A DNA stretch of 64,000 nt from Harmothoe impar. Its lineage: Eukaryota; Annelida; Polychaeta; Phyllodocida; Polynoidae. The stretch spans positions 28,171,955 to 28,235,954 of the forward strand of contig OX381704.1 in the NCBI GenBank assembly GCA_947462335.1. Direction: 5' to 3'. Positions 36,401 through 45,155 of this stretch are shown here, piece after piece. The notes beneath the pieces are model-generated. The model made no database searches and had not been told where the DNA came from. It was given only the letters and a program-made list of their open reading frames with translations. The position numbers and the translations under genes are program-made. Positions within the stretch are counted from its first letter, which is position 1. Each line of letters begins with the position of its first letter.

Positions 36401-37565
36401 AATTTTTAAAGTTTTTAATTTTTGTTGTTGTGTTTTTCTGAGGTAGAGGATGGTAACTTACACCATGTGTCCTCAGTGGCCCGGACAGGTAGACAAGCTT
36501 CCCATTGTTCTGGTCCATTGCCACTTCTGATGTCTGCAGGGGAATCACTAAGTCCAACGCCTCTTGTAGTGACTTGGCTGTCTGGACGGCACGACCCTGT
36601 TAGGTACAAGTGCTCATAACCAATATTGTAAATGTATCCATATCAAACACGTGCAGGTACACTATCGTCATTCTTACTACTCAAAATCCGTGAAAATATG
36701 CACAGTGCGAATATTAACAACATTAACCCATGGTGGACGACTAAGTAAGACAAAGCACTTCACACCATGGTTATTTCAGATACCCTCACATGACCAAAGG
36801 TTAAGTCAGATACCCCCTCTTAAAGTTCTGAGTTATATAATAATATTATTAAAAACAATGGTAGAGTGTTAAACAATGGTAAAGTCCTGACTACTTCCAT
36901 CTCAAGAAATAGTGAAACTGATCATGCTACATCAAAAATGGACCAACCTCATTCCAGAAGATGAGTCCGGAGGCGGCAGTGAGGAGTGCCAGGCCTACAA
37001 CAATGGCTAGGAGGCTGGCCCGCACCCGTTCACAGTAGGACGGGTTATCTCTGTATGTTGTACGCGTATATTCCCCATCCACATGTTGCCCAGGGTCTTC
37101 AGGGAACTGAGAATTTGATATCAGTTTGTATATTTTTAATCAATCATAAATAAAGAATCAGCACTTATATCATATGTACATTTTCAATTACAAAATAAAT
37201 ATTATACTAAATTTTACCCTTAAGACAACCCCCTGCTTGTGAAGGTACCATAACTAATCAAATTAATAACGGTAAAACAATCCATGTAAAAGTGTATTTT
37301 ATAGTATTAGGGATTCTAGATTCTACACTCATCTGCTGATCCTAAATCAAGCTTATCTTCTAGCGGTACATCTAATACGGATTTCCATTTCCCTCACCAG
37401 GGAGCTCCCCTCAAATGTAGGCATATCTCTACCGGCACATCATGTAACATGTTTGTACAACTATGAGATAAGGTAGGCCTACTAGACCTACCGGTAGACC
37501 GATATTATAGGCTAGGCCTAGAGTTATATAAGCCAAATGTTTACCCTCTCTCTAGTTGCAGCCAT
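24401..37565 (-). CDS. TMEM43: Transmembrane protein 43 (LUMA)
   Basis: Eleven minus-strand exons: 37565-37545, 37106-36948, 36596-36462, 36196-36102, 35842-35793, 32073-32004, 26235-26165, 25990-25878, 25501-25328, 25092-24975, 24636-24401. All are GT/AG and in phase, giving 413 residues (human 400). TMEM43 is a four-pass protein of the inner nuclear membrane and ER that associates with emerin and lamins. The first membrane helix follows ERVRASLLAIVVGLALLTAA (exon 2). A long lumenal part has VKLRRTVEMYQWTE, ETTYSY, GDVRVTFEYAGLS and LLHIGAF. Three C-terminal helices run from WALRIGGWLLMFIGFGCLTR to WLWYRPLLGGFILCLAILPF. The first exon encodes just seven residues, and its ATG at 37565 is chosen because it splices in phase to exon 2. 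Introns 5 and 6 are swollen by LINE remains, MITEs and minisatellites. A Ty3/Gypsy element sits 88 bp upstream of the start codon. Confidence 0.95.
25535..25650. repeat. Half copy of the ATAAGCCG repeat family
   Basis: CGTAAAACCTCTCTGATAAG then CC, followed by CGGCTTATAGC and a long G-run with GGCTTATATGGGAGG, resembles the ends of the repeats at 56705-56929 and 58515-58714. It lies in the TMEM43 intron between exons 9 and 8. Confidence 0.4.
26822..27165. repeat. Dispersed repeat R, copy 1 (forward)
   Basis: It matches the inverse of 55475-55780 almost throughout: AGATTGAGC, CCTCACAGATGACTCAG, GGCATCAGAAAT, TTCCTTGTTAAAAAGTACCC, ATGTTATTCCAT, an 18-bp GTGGGTGTGGGAGAGCAG tandem (about 27010-27080), GACAGTTGCAGGCTGCGGGC and CCTATCAAAAAGC. 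The 149-codon ORF at 26950-27399 is a by-product of the repeat. A third end fragment, with CACTCACACGCTCAATCTT, is at about 2812-2862. Confidence 0.75.
28172..28487. mobile_element. G-run/C-run MITE, copy b (TTA duplication)
   Basis: The TIR begins GGGAGTGGTC and ends with its inverse GACCACTCCC. TTA flanks both sides (28169-28171, 28488-28490). The body is GGGGGGACCAAAAAAATT phrases and a CGTTACTATAGCTCAAAGGG core. It lies in TMEM43 intron 6. Confidence 0.85.
28550..28715. repeat. About 30-bp tandem repeat, five copies
   Basis: The unit AAGAAATGCCCATGTCGC with CTGTCGATTTT repeats with variation. A related phrase, CATGTCGCTGTGTCGAATTT, occurs at about 2416 and a short form at about 50722. 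It is non-coding, in TMEM43 intron 6. Confidence 0.6.
28897..30123. repeat. 15-bp minisatellite CTGTACCCACTGACC, about 80 units
   Basis: More than 1.2 kb is built of CTGTACCCACTGACC-type units with scattered changes and a few longer spacers. Because 15 is a multiple of three, all frames stay open on both strands; the 262-codon plus ORF (LYPLT repeats) and its antisense partners are artefacts. It sits in TMEM43 intron 6, which is spliced from the minus strand. Confidence 0.92.
31666..31911. mobile_element. Palindrome-rich TIR element, copy i
   Basis: It begins CCTGGATGCTGTTTCTCCAC and ends GTGGAGAAACAGAACCCTGG, an inverted pair. Inside, TTTGCGGACCTCCGCAAAT and CATATATTTGCGGAC palindromes repeat. 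A phrase CTTAAGCATACAAATACGGA is shared with the copies at 32170-32382 and 48364-48724. No coding content. It lies in TMEM43 intron 6, just downstream of exon 6. Confidence 0.75.
32170..32382. mobile_element. Palindrome-rich TIR element, copy ii
   Basis: Ends are GGATGGTGTTTCTCCACAAA at the left and TTTGTGGAGAAACGGGACCC at the right. The interior repeats GGACGTCCGCAAAT, GGACATCCGTATATATTTG and GGTACTTAAGCATAC as in copies i and iii. It lies just upstream of TMEM43 exon 6, so the exon is bracketed by two copies. Confidence 0.75.
32731..33814 (-). pseudogene. Degraded LINE reverse-transcriptase fragments (3' part)
   Basis: Translated on the minus strand, 33015-32731 gives LTINRTKTKFTW and KLQLVEKYTYLGVILDTT, a typical LINE RT thumb segment. 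The stretch 33810-33422 gives KAMYSVKKLELP, LPILLYGSDVWGF and NLRMLNFWARLING, matching the C-terminal region of the element at 46650-47549. The order is scrambled relative to an intact element, with stops and frameshifts, so at least two old fragments are present. They lie in TMEM43 intron 5. Confidence 0.7.
33815..34921. mobile_element. Repeat element B, sharing ends with element A
   Basis: It begins AAAATATACAGCAGTCCAAC and ends GAGAATCGATGTCCAGTAAT, both shared with 21340-23158 at high identity. The middle instead carries a four-copy 58-bp tandem (34057-34292). It lies between two parts of the LINE fragments in TMEM43 intron 5, so it probably inserted into them. Confidence 0.7.
34057..34292. 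repeat. 58-60-bp tandem repeat, four copies
   Basis: The unit GTGTTTTTAGGCAAATTTCA then a T-run, GCGATTT, GAACTTTTT and GTCAAAT repeats four times with variation. It occupies the centre of repeat element B. Confidence 0.75.
34922..35440 (-). pseudogene. Degraded LINE reverse transcriptase with YADD box
   Basis: The minus-strand ORF 35435-35079 has DRFNKVFDMIDR, LFSIYLNDLP and the catalytic LLYADDT. This is the palm core of a non-LTR reverse transcriptase of Jockey/CR1-like type. The flanking frames are broken. Fragments of the same kind of protein continue beyond element B at 33810 and below. Confidence 0.7.
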
Positions 37566-37648
37566 AAAACGCTGTTGAATTGGTATTTCCCCTATTTTCC
37601 CTGGCAGAATAGGGGAAGATTCAGCTTTCTGGAGATTTTATTCTTTCT

Positions 37649-37653
37649 CCCTC
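37649..37653. other. Target-site duplication CCCTC (left)
   Basis: CCCTC directly precedes the left LTR and is repeated directly after the right LTR at 42659-42663. A 5-bp duplication is usual for Ty3/Gypsy integrases. Confidence 0.85.
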
Positions 37654-37797
37654 TGAAGTGATATTGATATGCAAAAGGAGGCAGTTTAGTTTGGTTTAAG
37701 ATGACTTGTATTTATGAACCATGTGCGCCATCCCGCTCATCGCCCAAGTGCCCCGAAAGTAGTGACGTCACAACATGTGTACGTCGGTATCACAACA
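37654..37797 (-). repeat. 3' LTR (144 bp)
   Basis: It starts TGAAGTGATATTG and ends CGGTATCACAACA on the plus strand. It differs from the other LTR by one A/G change within GCTC(A/G)TCGCC. It holds a perfect CRE palindrome TGACGTCA at 37763-37770. It is the LTR next to TMEM43. Confidence 0.93.
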
Positions 37798-37806
37798 TCC
37801 CCCTTG
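37798..37806 (-). other. Polypurine tract
   Basis: On the minus strand CAAGGGGGA abuts the 3' LTR, where plus-strand DNA synthesis is primed during reverse transcription. Confidence 0.75.
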
Positions 37807-38084
37807 TTACAAGAAGAATATTACATGGTGACAGTTTGAGTTTGTGTCCATGGGGTATCGAGAGCAGCGCTCTTACAATGTACTCTTACATCTCAATTGA
37901 ATAAGTCCTTAATGTTTGTTATATATGAGTATGAACAAGTCTTTTACTATAGATGAACTTAATTTGTTAACTGTTACATAACAACTACTTAACTAGAAAA
38001 CATAGGGTAGACTGCCCTTGTTTTCATCCACCTGGAGGCTTTATTCTGTCCTCTGGCTGGCAGGTGGTCCCTAACTGTTGGGGT

Positions 38085-39884
38085 TTATTCCTGATAGCGT
38101 GCTGGTGGTTTGATGGCACGGCCCGTCCTAGTAGTGCGAACTACAGGCATAGGGGCTATCTCAGGAGCCTTCTGGGGTGAAGCGGTAGCTGCCACTTCTG
38201 TGTTGTCGGTCACAGGCTGAGTTTCTTGCCTCATGATGACTTTTTCCCCCCTTCTGTCTTCGCTGCCGAGGTCCAAGAGCTGTGGAATCAGGGCTCGAGG
38301 CGTCTGGAGGGTTTCCTGGAGGTGATGCCTGTTGCGGCGCAGCTTGCTGCCCTTTTTGGTCTCTACGATATAAGATCTTGGCTCCAGGCATTTTTCGACC
38401 ACTGTCCCTGGTGCCCAAGTCTTTGTCACTTGATCTTGGATACGGACACCTTGCCATGGGTACAGTGGTGCTAATTGTTGGTCTCTTGCAGTGTGATCAT
38501 AATGCTCTTTTGCCCTTTCGCCTCTACCTTCCAGCTGATCCTTGACTTCCTGATCAATGTTTGTCTGCCTTGTAGGCAATATGGAGGCTACTTGCCTCCC
38601 CAGTAGCATCTCCGCTGGTGACGGCAATCGGTTGTCAACTGGAGTAGCCCTCAGGTTCAGGAGGGCCATCTGGACATTCTCTTTTGTCTTGATGCATTTT
38701 TTTATCACTGACTTGACCCATCGTATCTGGCGTTCTATGAAGCCATTTGACTGGGCATAGTGTGGCGAGGAAGTTGTATGATTGATTCCCCAGTGACGGC
38801 AGAATTTCTTGAATGTCTCACTGGCATATTGTGGCCCATTGTCGGACCTAATCTCGTCTGGTCGGCCAAAGGTACCACAGGCCTCCTCCACTATGTCCTT
38901 AACTACCTCAGCTGTGACGGGTGCTTGTATTTCTTTGACAATTGGGAATTTTGAGTAGTAGTCGGATATAATTATGTATTGGCGCCCCTTTATCTCAAAC
39001 AAATCTGTCCCTATGATTTGCCAAGCACGGGCTGGAACCTTGCTAGTTAACATCGGCTCCCTTCTGTTATCATCTTGGTCCTCCTGGCATACATTGCAGC
39101 CTTTTACCAACCTCTCTATATCATTGTTTATCCTTGGCCAGTAGACTGTATCACGTGCCAGCAGCCGTGTCTTCTCTATGCCTAGATGACCACGGTGCAG
39201 TTGGGATATGATATCCCCTTGCATGCTCTCCGGGACAATGATTTGCCTTCCTTTGAATAGGACTCCATCATCAAGACCAATGACATCTCTATAGGACCAG
39301 AACACTTGGAGGTCAGTTGGCAGGTCCCCAATCCTTTCTGGCCATCCACGGTACACAACCTCTGCAAGGGCATTAAGCACTGGGCATCGTTGGGTCTCTC
39401 GTCGAAGCTCCGCCTGCTTGCCTGGGCTAAAGCTGATGAGGTCAAATGAGATTCCGTCAACACGTAGATCCAGTTTGACTTCCGATTTATTGTTTGGGTT
39501 TGGAAGTCGTGATAGAGTGTCTGATAGGACCATCTCCTCTCCTGGCCGGTATACCACACTGTAATCATACCCGAGTATCCTCAGCAACATCCGTTGGAGT
39601 CGAGGGGGTGCTGATATAATAGGCTTCCTACAGATCATTTCAAGGGGTTTGTGGTCAGATACAATTGTGAAAGATCTGCCATACAGGTATGTATGGAACC
39701 TTTCTACCCCATGCACAAGAGCTAGTGTCTCGCGCTCGATGTTGCTATAGTTTGATTGTGTCTTGGTGAGTGATTTGGAGGCAAAGGCTATAGGCTTGCC
39801 CTCCTGTATCAATGCTGCACCAAGGCCCTTTTGTGATGCATCCACCTCCAACGCTATTGGTTTGGTGGAGTCATAGAAGGCCAC
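38085..39884 (-). CDS. Ty3/Gypsy pol, C-terminal part: RNase H and integrase
   Basis: This 599-codon frame starts in RNase H (LEVDASQKGLGAAL) and runs through DHKPLEMI and HTYLYGRSF. The integrase follows: an HHCC zinc domain (HRGHLGIEKTR to CNVCQED), then a catalytic DDE core with GTDLFEIKG, IRSDNGPQYAS and SNGFIERQIRW. The C terminus has VTKTWAPGTVVEKC and ends with RAIKPPARYQE. It continues the upstream frame beyond a frameshift near 39960. The first methionine here is not a real start. Plus-strand ORFs opposite it are shadows. Confidence 0.93.
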   Translation of the reverse strand: MAFYDSTKPIALEVDASQKGLGAALIQEGKPIAFASKSLTKTQSNYSNIERETLALVHGVERFHTYLYGRSFTIVSDHKPLEMICRKPIISAPPRLQRMLLRILGYDYSVVYRPGEEMVLSDTLSRLPNPNNKSEVKLDLRVDGISFDLISFSPGKQAELRRETQRCPVLNALAEVVYRGWPERIGDLPTDLQVFWSYRDVIGLDDGVLFKGRQIIVPESMQGDIISQLHRGHLGIEKTRLLARDTVYWPRINNDIERLVKGCNVCQEDQDDNRREPMLTSKVPARAWQIIGTDLFEIKGRQYIIISDYYSKFPIVKEIQAPVTAEVVKDIVEEACGTFGRPDEIRSDNGPQYASETFKKFCRHWGINHTTSSPHYAQSNGFIERQIRWVKSVIKKCIKTKENVQMALLNLRATPVDNRLPSPAEMLLGRQVASILPTRQTNIDQEVKDQLEGRGERAKEHYDHTARDQQLAPLYPWQGVRIQDQVTKTWAPGTVVEKCLEPRSYIVETKKGSKLRRNRHHLQETLQTPRALIPQLLDLGSEDRRGEKVIMRQETQPVTDNTEVAATASPQKAPEIAPMPVVRTTRTGRAIKPPARYQE

Positions 39885-39918
39885 TTTCGCTTGGTCAGAT
39901 ATGGCTCCTTTGAGCTTC

Positions 39919-42213
39919 TCAAACGCATGCTGATGGTCGTCTGACCACTCGAATGGGACATCTTTTTTTGAGCAGATCCCGAAGTATGGCTGCTTGTGTA
40001 CTGAGATTTGCGATAAAGGATCCCAGATATGTTAGTAGGCCTAGGAAGCGTTGTAGGTCTTCTCGGTCTTGTGGGACTGACATCTCATGGATATCCTTCA
40101 CCTTGGCCGGATCTGGTGATATGCCATCTTTGCTGTACACGTTTCCAAAAAAGGAAATTGACTGCTTCTTTATAGCACACTTTGCCGAGTTAAAAACAAG
40201 ACCATGCATCTTGGCAGCTTCCATTAGCTTCAGGAGTCTAGCATCATGCTCATCTTCTGTGGAACCGAAGACACAGATATCGTCAGCGATGCCAACACAT
40301 CCATCGAGATCCTCCAAAATCTCATCCATTCGTTGCTGGAATATGTCTTGGCTAGTGTTCAGGCCAAATGGCAACCTCTGAAAACAATATCTACCAATAG
40401 GTGTGCGGAAAGTCGTAAGTAACTGACTGCTCTCCTCCAGAGGAACACTCCAATACCCAGCCTTTGCGTCCAGTTTGCTGAAGTATTTCGCACCTGTAAA
40501 GAATGGGTTGATTTCCTCTAATGTGGGAGTCTTATGAGGACATCTTTTAACCGCATTGTTGAGATGTTTCGGATCAAGGCATACCCTCAAGCTACCATCA
40601 CCTTTCGTGCTATAGACAATGCTTGAGCACCAGTCGGTATGTTCCCTGACTCTTCTGATTATGCCATTCTTCTCCATATTTCCTAACTCGGCCTTGATTT
40701 TGGGAAGAAGGTTCACATTACACTTCCTGGGACGGTCAATGTACGGCTCTGCATCAGGTTTGAGCAATATCTTCGCTGGGTCTTTGAACCTTCCAATCTG
40801 GTCAAATTGGCAAGGGAATGACTTTTTAAGGTCCTGCAGGGAGTTGACTCTCCGGCTTGGCTGGGCCACTATGGTCTCAACATGACAGTTTATAGTTACT
40901 AAGTTGAGTGCCTCACACATAGGAAGACCGAGCACAACCGGTCCTGGCACATCAACAACATAGAACATTGTGCGTACCCAGTCTCCTCTGCCGTACTTGC
41001 AGTCGCATGTGAGCTTGCCGATGCATTTTATGTCTTCACCGGAATAGGCTGTTAGCTTAGTTTTGCCCACAGGTGACAACACATCATCAGGGTCGATGTC
41101 CCCAAACATCTGCTTGAAAGTGCGTACTGGTAATGCGTTACCTTGGGCACCAATGTCAAGCTTCAGCCTGAGACCCTTTGTGCCGTCTAACCCTGGACAC
41201 TTAATGCCGATTGTAGTATACGCTTCATCGCGTGTAGATCTGGATATGGCATCGAAACACTTATCAGACATCTTAATGCAGTAGAAACTTTCTGAATAGT
41301 TACCAGGGTCACTTGCGTCCGAGCTACCAGGTGTCTCATTTTCATGTGCAGTTACTGCATGCACATTCTTCCTTTGCTTCCCTGCGTTCGGATAGTGTTT
41401 CTGGGGCTTGGAACTGGATTTGCTTTGAGTGTTCTGGCCTCTGTTGCCAGTGTCTTCGGGCTTCGACCTGCAAAATTCTACCCAGTGTCCTTGTTTCCCG
41501 CATCCTGAACACTCATCCCTGAATGCCGGACATCTTCGGATTGCGTGGTGACGACCACAGTTCCAACAGGGCTTCTTTTTGGAGACGTGATCTATAGAAG
41601 TCTGGTCAGTCGTGTTCTCGCGAAGAGTTCGGATCTGTTCATTGCCTTTCTCGGTTGCTTCGTGTCGTCGGCCAGTGTTGAGAGTTTCTTGCAGTGTCAG
41701 TGTTATGTCTTTATCCAGGAGTTCCCGCCGGAACTCTGCAATGGGAGTGCTGGCGATGACAAGCTCGATAATGCGCTCCTGCAACTCTGCGTCTGTAAAC
41801 TCACAGCGCAAGCCCTGCGTTCGTGCACGTGTGACAAAAGCATCAAGTGACTCACCGCTCTTCTGTCGGTACTGAATCAAATTCAGTCGCTCAATACGGA
41901 AATTTACCGCAACTCTCAGCTGTTTCTCAAACAGATCCCATAATTTCTCCGGTTTCTTTAGATCTACTTCACTAAGGCCAGATGCATTAATACGGCGTAA
42001 ACCCTCTTCTCCTACACTTATCTTGATTTTTCTGGCTATCTTGGAGGCATCAGTGACTTCGTTATCTTCACATACCAAGAGTAGCCTCTGTTTAAAAAGT
42101 GTAAATGTCTCTGCTACATCAGAAGCATCCCAATTCATAGAAGGGTATTTGGCAGCCATTTTGATAACACTAGTTTTGATATGGTGCACTGGAGCTATTT
42201 GTGTCAGTGGCAC
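39919..42213 (-). CDS. Ty3/Gypsy gag-pol, N-terminal part: gag, protease, reverse transcriptase
   Basis: This 764-codon frame begins at ATG 42213. A retroviral-type gag region is followed by two zinc knuckles (CWNCGRHHAIRRC and CSGCGKQGHWVEFC). The aspartic protease has LKLDIGAQGN, with DIGA in place of the common DTGA. The reverse transcriptase has FSKLDAKAGYW, RLPFGL and the catalytic VGIADDICVF. The last 15 codons are out of frame: one extra T in a seven-T run (plus strand, 39962-39968) shifts the reading, and the true frame goes on in 38085-39884. Gag and pol would otherwise form one frame. Confidence 0.93.
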   Translation of the reverse strand: MPLTQIAPVHHIKTSVIKMAAKYPSMNWDASDVAETFTLFKQRLLLVCEDNEVTDASKIARKIKISVGEEGLRRINASGLSEVDLKKPEKLWDLFEKQLRVAVNFRIERLNLIQYRQKSGESLDAFVTRARTQGLRCEFTDAELQERIIELVIASTPIAEFRRELLDKDITLTLQETLNTGRRHEATEKGNEQIRTLRENTTDQTSIDHVSKKKPCWNCGRHHAIRRCPAFRDECSGCGKQGHWVEFCRSKPEDTGNRGQNTQSKSSSKPQKHYPNAGKQRKNVHAVTAHENETPGSSDASDPGNYSESFYCIKMSDKCFDAISRSTRDEAYTTIGIKCPGLDGTKGLRLKLDIGAQGNALPVRTFKQMFGDIDPDDVLSPVGKTKLTAYSGEDIKCIGKLTCDCKYGRGDWVRTMFYVVDVPGPVVLGLPMCEALNLVTINCHVETIVAQPSRRVNSLQDLKKSFPCQFDQIGRFKDPAKILLKPDAEPYIDRPRKCNVNLLPKIKAELGNMEKNGIIRRVREHTDWCSSIVYSTKGDGSLRVCLDPKHLNNAVKRCPHKTPTLEEINPFFTGAKYFSKLDAKAGYWSVPLEESSQLLTTFRTPIGRYCFQRLPFGLNTSQDIFQQRMDEILEDLDGCVGIADDICVFGSTEDEHDARLLKLMEAAKMHGLVFNSAKCAIKKQSISFFGNVYSKDGISPDPAKVKDIHEMSVPQDREDLQRFLGLLTYLGSFIANLSTQAAILRDLLKKRCPIRVVRRPSACV

Positions 42214-42495
42214 TAACTAGCATTTAACAATCACAGTTCTGGTATAGGCCTAAGTTGCATTGGACACTACACAACTTGTGTATATGGCTGGCTCCACAAT
42301 TGATTGGGTTTACTTGGCAGACTTGGGTGATATGAAGGCTTGGCTTTATGTGACTGTAGACACACAAGGATAGCTTAGGACATGGACACACAAAGATAGC
42401 ACATGGTCTGATGTGGGGAAAAGAAAAGGTGCTCTACTCACAATTCTTGGTGTCCCACAACATCAAATATGTGGCACACAGTCTCTTCAAACATC

Positions 42496-42514
42496 CTTTT
42501 ACCCCTAGCCACCA
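42496..42514 (-). other. tRNA primer-binding site
   Basis: On the minus strand TGGTGGCTAGGGGTAAAA directly follows the 5' LTR. It starts with TGG, complementary to a tRNA 3' CCA end. The primer tRNA was not identified. Confidence 0.65.
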
Positions 42515-42658
42515 TGAAGTGATATTGATATGCAAAAGGAGGCAGTTTAGTTTGGTTTAAGATGACTTGTATTTATGAACCATGTGCGCCATCCCGCTCG
42601 TCGCCCAAGTGCCCCGAAAGTAGTGACGTCACAACATGTGTACGTCGGTATCACAACA
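42515..42658 (-). repeat. 5' LTR (144 bp)
   Basis: It is identical to 37654-37797 but for one base. It begins TGAAGTGATATTG, ends ATCACAACA on the plus strand and holds a second TGACGTCA at 42624-42631. CCCTC follows at 42659-42663. Confidence 0.93.
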
Positions 42659-43394
42659 CCCTCTAGCAGATGATTAATCTACCATGACCATGTATCACCA
42701 CATTTTGCTGTCATTTTCAACCAATGGTGGGCGAATTCCAAGCTTTCTGCTTTAACTACAGCTAGGTGTCCATGGCTGGTACCGTATGATGTTCTTTGGT
42801 AGGAAATGTTTATAAAACCGATCTTTATTTTAGATTGTTATTAAATGTTATATCAACATTAAAAAAAACAATTTGAAATCTAAAAATATCATGTAGCCTA
42901 CATCAGTAGGGCCTACGGTACCAAAGCGGTTGACTCATGGTAGGCCCGTACTGATGCTGACAAATTTGATACTAGCCTATGCTATAATTAGGCATAAATG
43001 TAATTGAGCTTTCAACCTCGGCCAATGCCACACAGCTAGCATAAATGTAGCCTACATAGTACATAGCCCCTGTACTATTAGGCTATGCTCACTCAGTGTT
43101 AGACTCTTGGACCACCTATACTTTAACACACCAACAAAGAAGATACCTACCCGTTGTCGATACATGTCCAGGCTGTTACTGTTATCAATGATCAAGGACG
43201 AGGTCAGCTACGTTGAGTTTGACAGCTGTCAGGGTTGTGTTGTTGTGCTTTGCAGGTCTACGCTGAATCACGCGGCTGTGCTGCTAAGGGTATCCCCGCC
43301 TGCTATTTTTAGCACAGGGTTCCCGTGGCGTTATCCCATTGGCCAAAGCGCACTCCGCGGGGGGCGAGTAGGGCCTATGGGAAGCGATATGTTC

Positions 43395-43470
43395 ACTCGG
43401 AGTTTCTAACTTTGATATCACAGTTTCTAACTTTGATATCACAGTTGCTAACTTTTGATACCAGAGTTCC
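43395..43470. repeat. 21-bp tandem repeat, three copies
   Basis: TTTGATATCACAGTTTCTAAC repeats three times and then decays to GATA-rich phrases up to about 43590. The intergenic stretch 42664-46026 otherwise holds two G-run MITEs and nothing recognisable as a gene. Confidence 0.7.
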
Positions 43471-44039
43471 TAATTTTAAGCTCTGACAGTGAAGTTTAAA
43501 ATACTGATATTGAAGTTTTAGAGTCCAATATCAACGTTTTAAACTCTGATACCGGTACCAGAATGTCTTACTCTGATATAGGCCTACTTAAAAGTTAAAT
43601 TGACATCGAGGGTGAACAAATGGCTTGCCACAGTATATAGCTAGACCCGGGCCGGGACCACGGGCATTAACTTTCTGATCCACGGTGTAGGCCTAGTAGG
43701 CTCAAATGCATTGTAGCGAAAGTTAACGCCCGTTCGGTTCAACCGACTTTTTAATACTTATTTATAGGCAAAACGTTTGTCAAAGGTTTAAAATATAACG
43801 TTACCGGTAACGTTTTTCAAACAGGCCTAATACTAGCAGGGGTAGGCCACTAGCTATATCTGTGGGCCCAACAAAATCGTTTTCCTTTTTCAAAGATAAA
43901 AAAAAACATAGGGGGCCTATAGTTATCATTGACTCAGTTGCATCAAAACGTAGGCCTCTTAAAGGGAGGAGGGTAGGTATAGGGTAGGCAATTGGGGCAA
44001 TATCGTGCACCTGGGTTATATCACGCATTTTTGTATTTA

Positions 44040-44354
44040 GGGAGTGCTCATTTTTTAACAACAGGGGGGGGGGGGGGTGGTGGATTTGGGGGGGGGGGGT
44101 AAAAAATTTGGACCCCTTGACCGGGGGGGGGGGTAAAAAATGTAGACCCCTCTTGGGGGGGGTAAAAAAAATTCAACCTGTTTTCAGGGAAAAAGCCCGC
44201 TCGTTACTATGCTACAAAGGGGCGTGAACGCGCGCGATTTTAGGCCGGCCGGGGGGGGGGGGTAAAAAATGTTGACCCTTCTAGGGGGGGGTGAAAAAAT
44301 TCCGCGCGAAATCTCACCACCCCCCCCCCCTGTTGTTAAAAAATGAGCGCTCCC
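44040..44354. mobile_element. G-run/C-run MITE, copy c (TTA duplication)
   Basis: It begins GGGAGTGCTCATTTTTTAAC and ends GTTAAAAAATGAGCGCTCCC, with TTA at 44037-44039 and 44355-44357. The core CGTTACTATGCTACAAAGGG is in the orientation opposite to copies a and f. It is intergenic, upstream of TMEM43. Confidence 0.88.
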
Positions 44355-44872
44355 TTATGACATCACAGATAGGGAAAATGACCAAAGAAAAATATAGAAA
44401 TAAGCTCTAATAGCATTAGGCTAGGTATAAGCGCAGAATACGACCATTGAAAAAAGTAAATCTTTAGTCACTTCTTCTGCCTTTTAAAGGCTACTGAAGT
44501 GCTTTTGCCAGAATATAACAGTTTTTTTGTTGTTTTTTTTGTAATATTTAAATTAATTTTCATTATTTTTGATGAAATAAACTCAAGGTAGAAGTCATAG
44601 AAGAAAGAAATGGTTGCATATTGAACTTTACTTCTACCTTGGGTGGTATATATGCCTTTAAAATACAGCTAGAACATGATTTAAACTGTTTCTCAAAAAA
44701 ATATTCATCAAATTGGGTAGATTTGGGTTATATCACGCACATAGGCCTATAGGGGTTATATCACACAGTTTTTGTATCTGTGACGTCACAGAGAAGGGAA
44801 AAGCAGAGAGAAAATGTAAAAAAATATTTTGAGACTAAAATTGGCCTGCATGATACGTACAGAAAAAAAAAT

Positions 44873-45155
44873 TAGTGGTGGGTTTCCGCGCAAAGCGTGC
44901 CAAATTTTTTTGCCCACCCCCCGCGGTCAAGGGGTCAAAACTTTTTACCCCCCCCCCCTTACGGCCGAAAATTGGCTCACGCGCGGGCCCTTTGAAGCAT
45001 AGTAACGCGCTGGCTTTTTGGCTCAAAACAGGTTAAATTATTTTGACCAAATTTTTTTGCCCCCCCCCCCCCCGGTCAAGGGGTCCAAATCTTTTTGCCC
45101 CCCCCCCAAACCCATCACCCCCCCCCCCCCCTGTTGTTAAAAAATGATCACTCCC
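44873..45155. mobile_element. G-run/C-run MITE, copy d, 5'-truncated
   Basis: The interior matches copies a and f, with TTTGAAGCATAGTAACGCGC and AAGGGGTCCAAAT phrases, and the right TIR ends TGATCACTCCC followed by TTA. The left TIR is missing and the element starts abruptly after an A-run. Confidence 0.75.

Larger units (their letters stand above)
37654..42658 (-). mobile_element. Ty3/Gypsy LTR retrotransposon, nearly intact, recent
   Basis: This 5,005-bp element lies on the minus strand. It has 144-bp LTRs (TG...CA) differing at one base, a CCCTC target duplication, a primer-binding site, a polypurine tract and one gag-pol coding region broken by a single-base frameshift. No envelope gene and no chromodomain were seen. 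Short LTRs and the domain order protease-RT-RNase H-integrase fit a Mag-like Ty3/Gypsy lineage (inference). It is inserted 88 bp upstream of the TMEM43 start codon, in the same orientation as that gene. Confidence 0.95.

Noticed and set aside
38226..42220. Plus-strand ORFs of up to 142 codons opposite the retrotransposon
   Set aside because: They are shadows of the minus-strand gag-pol frame and have no recognisable domains.
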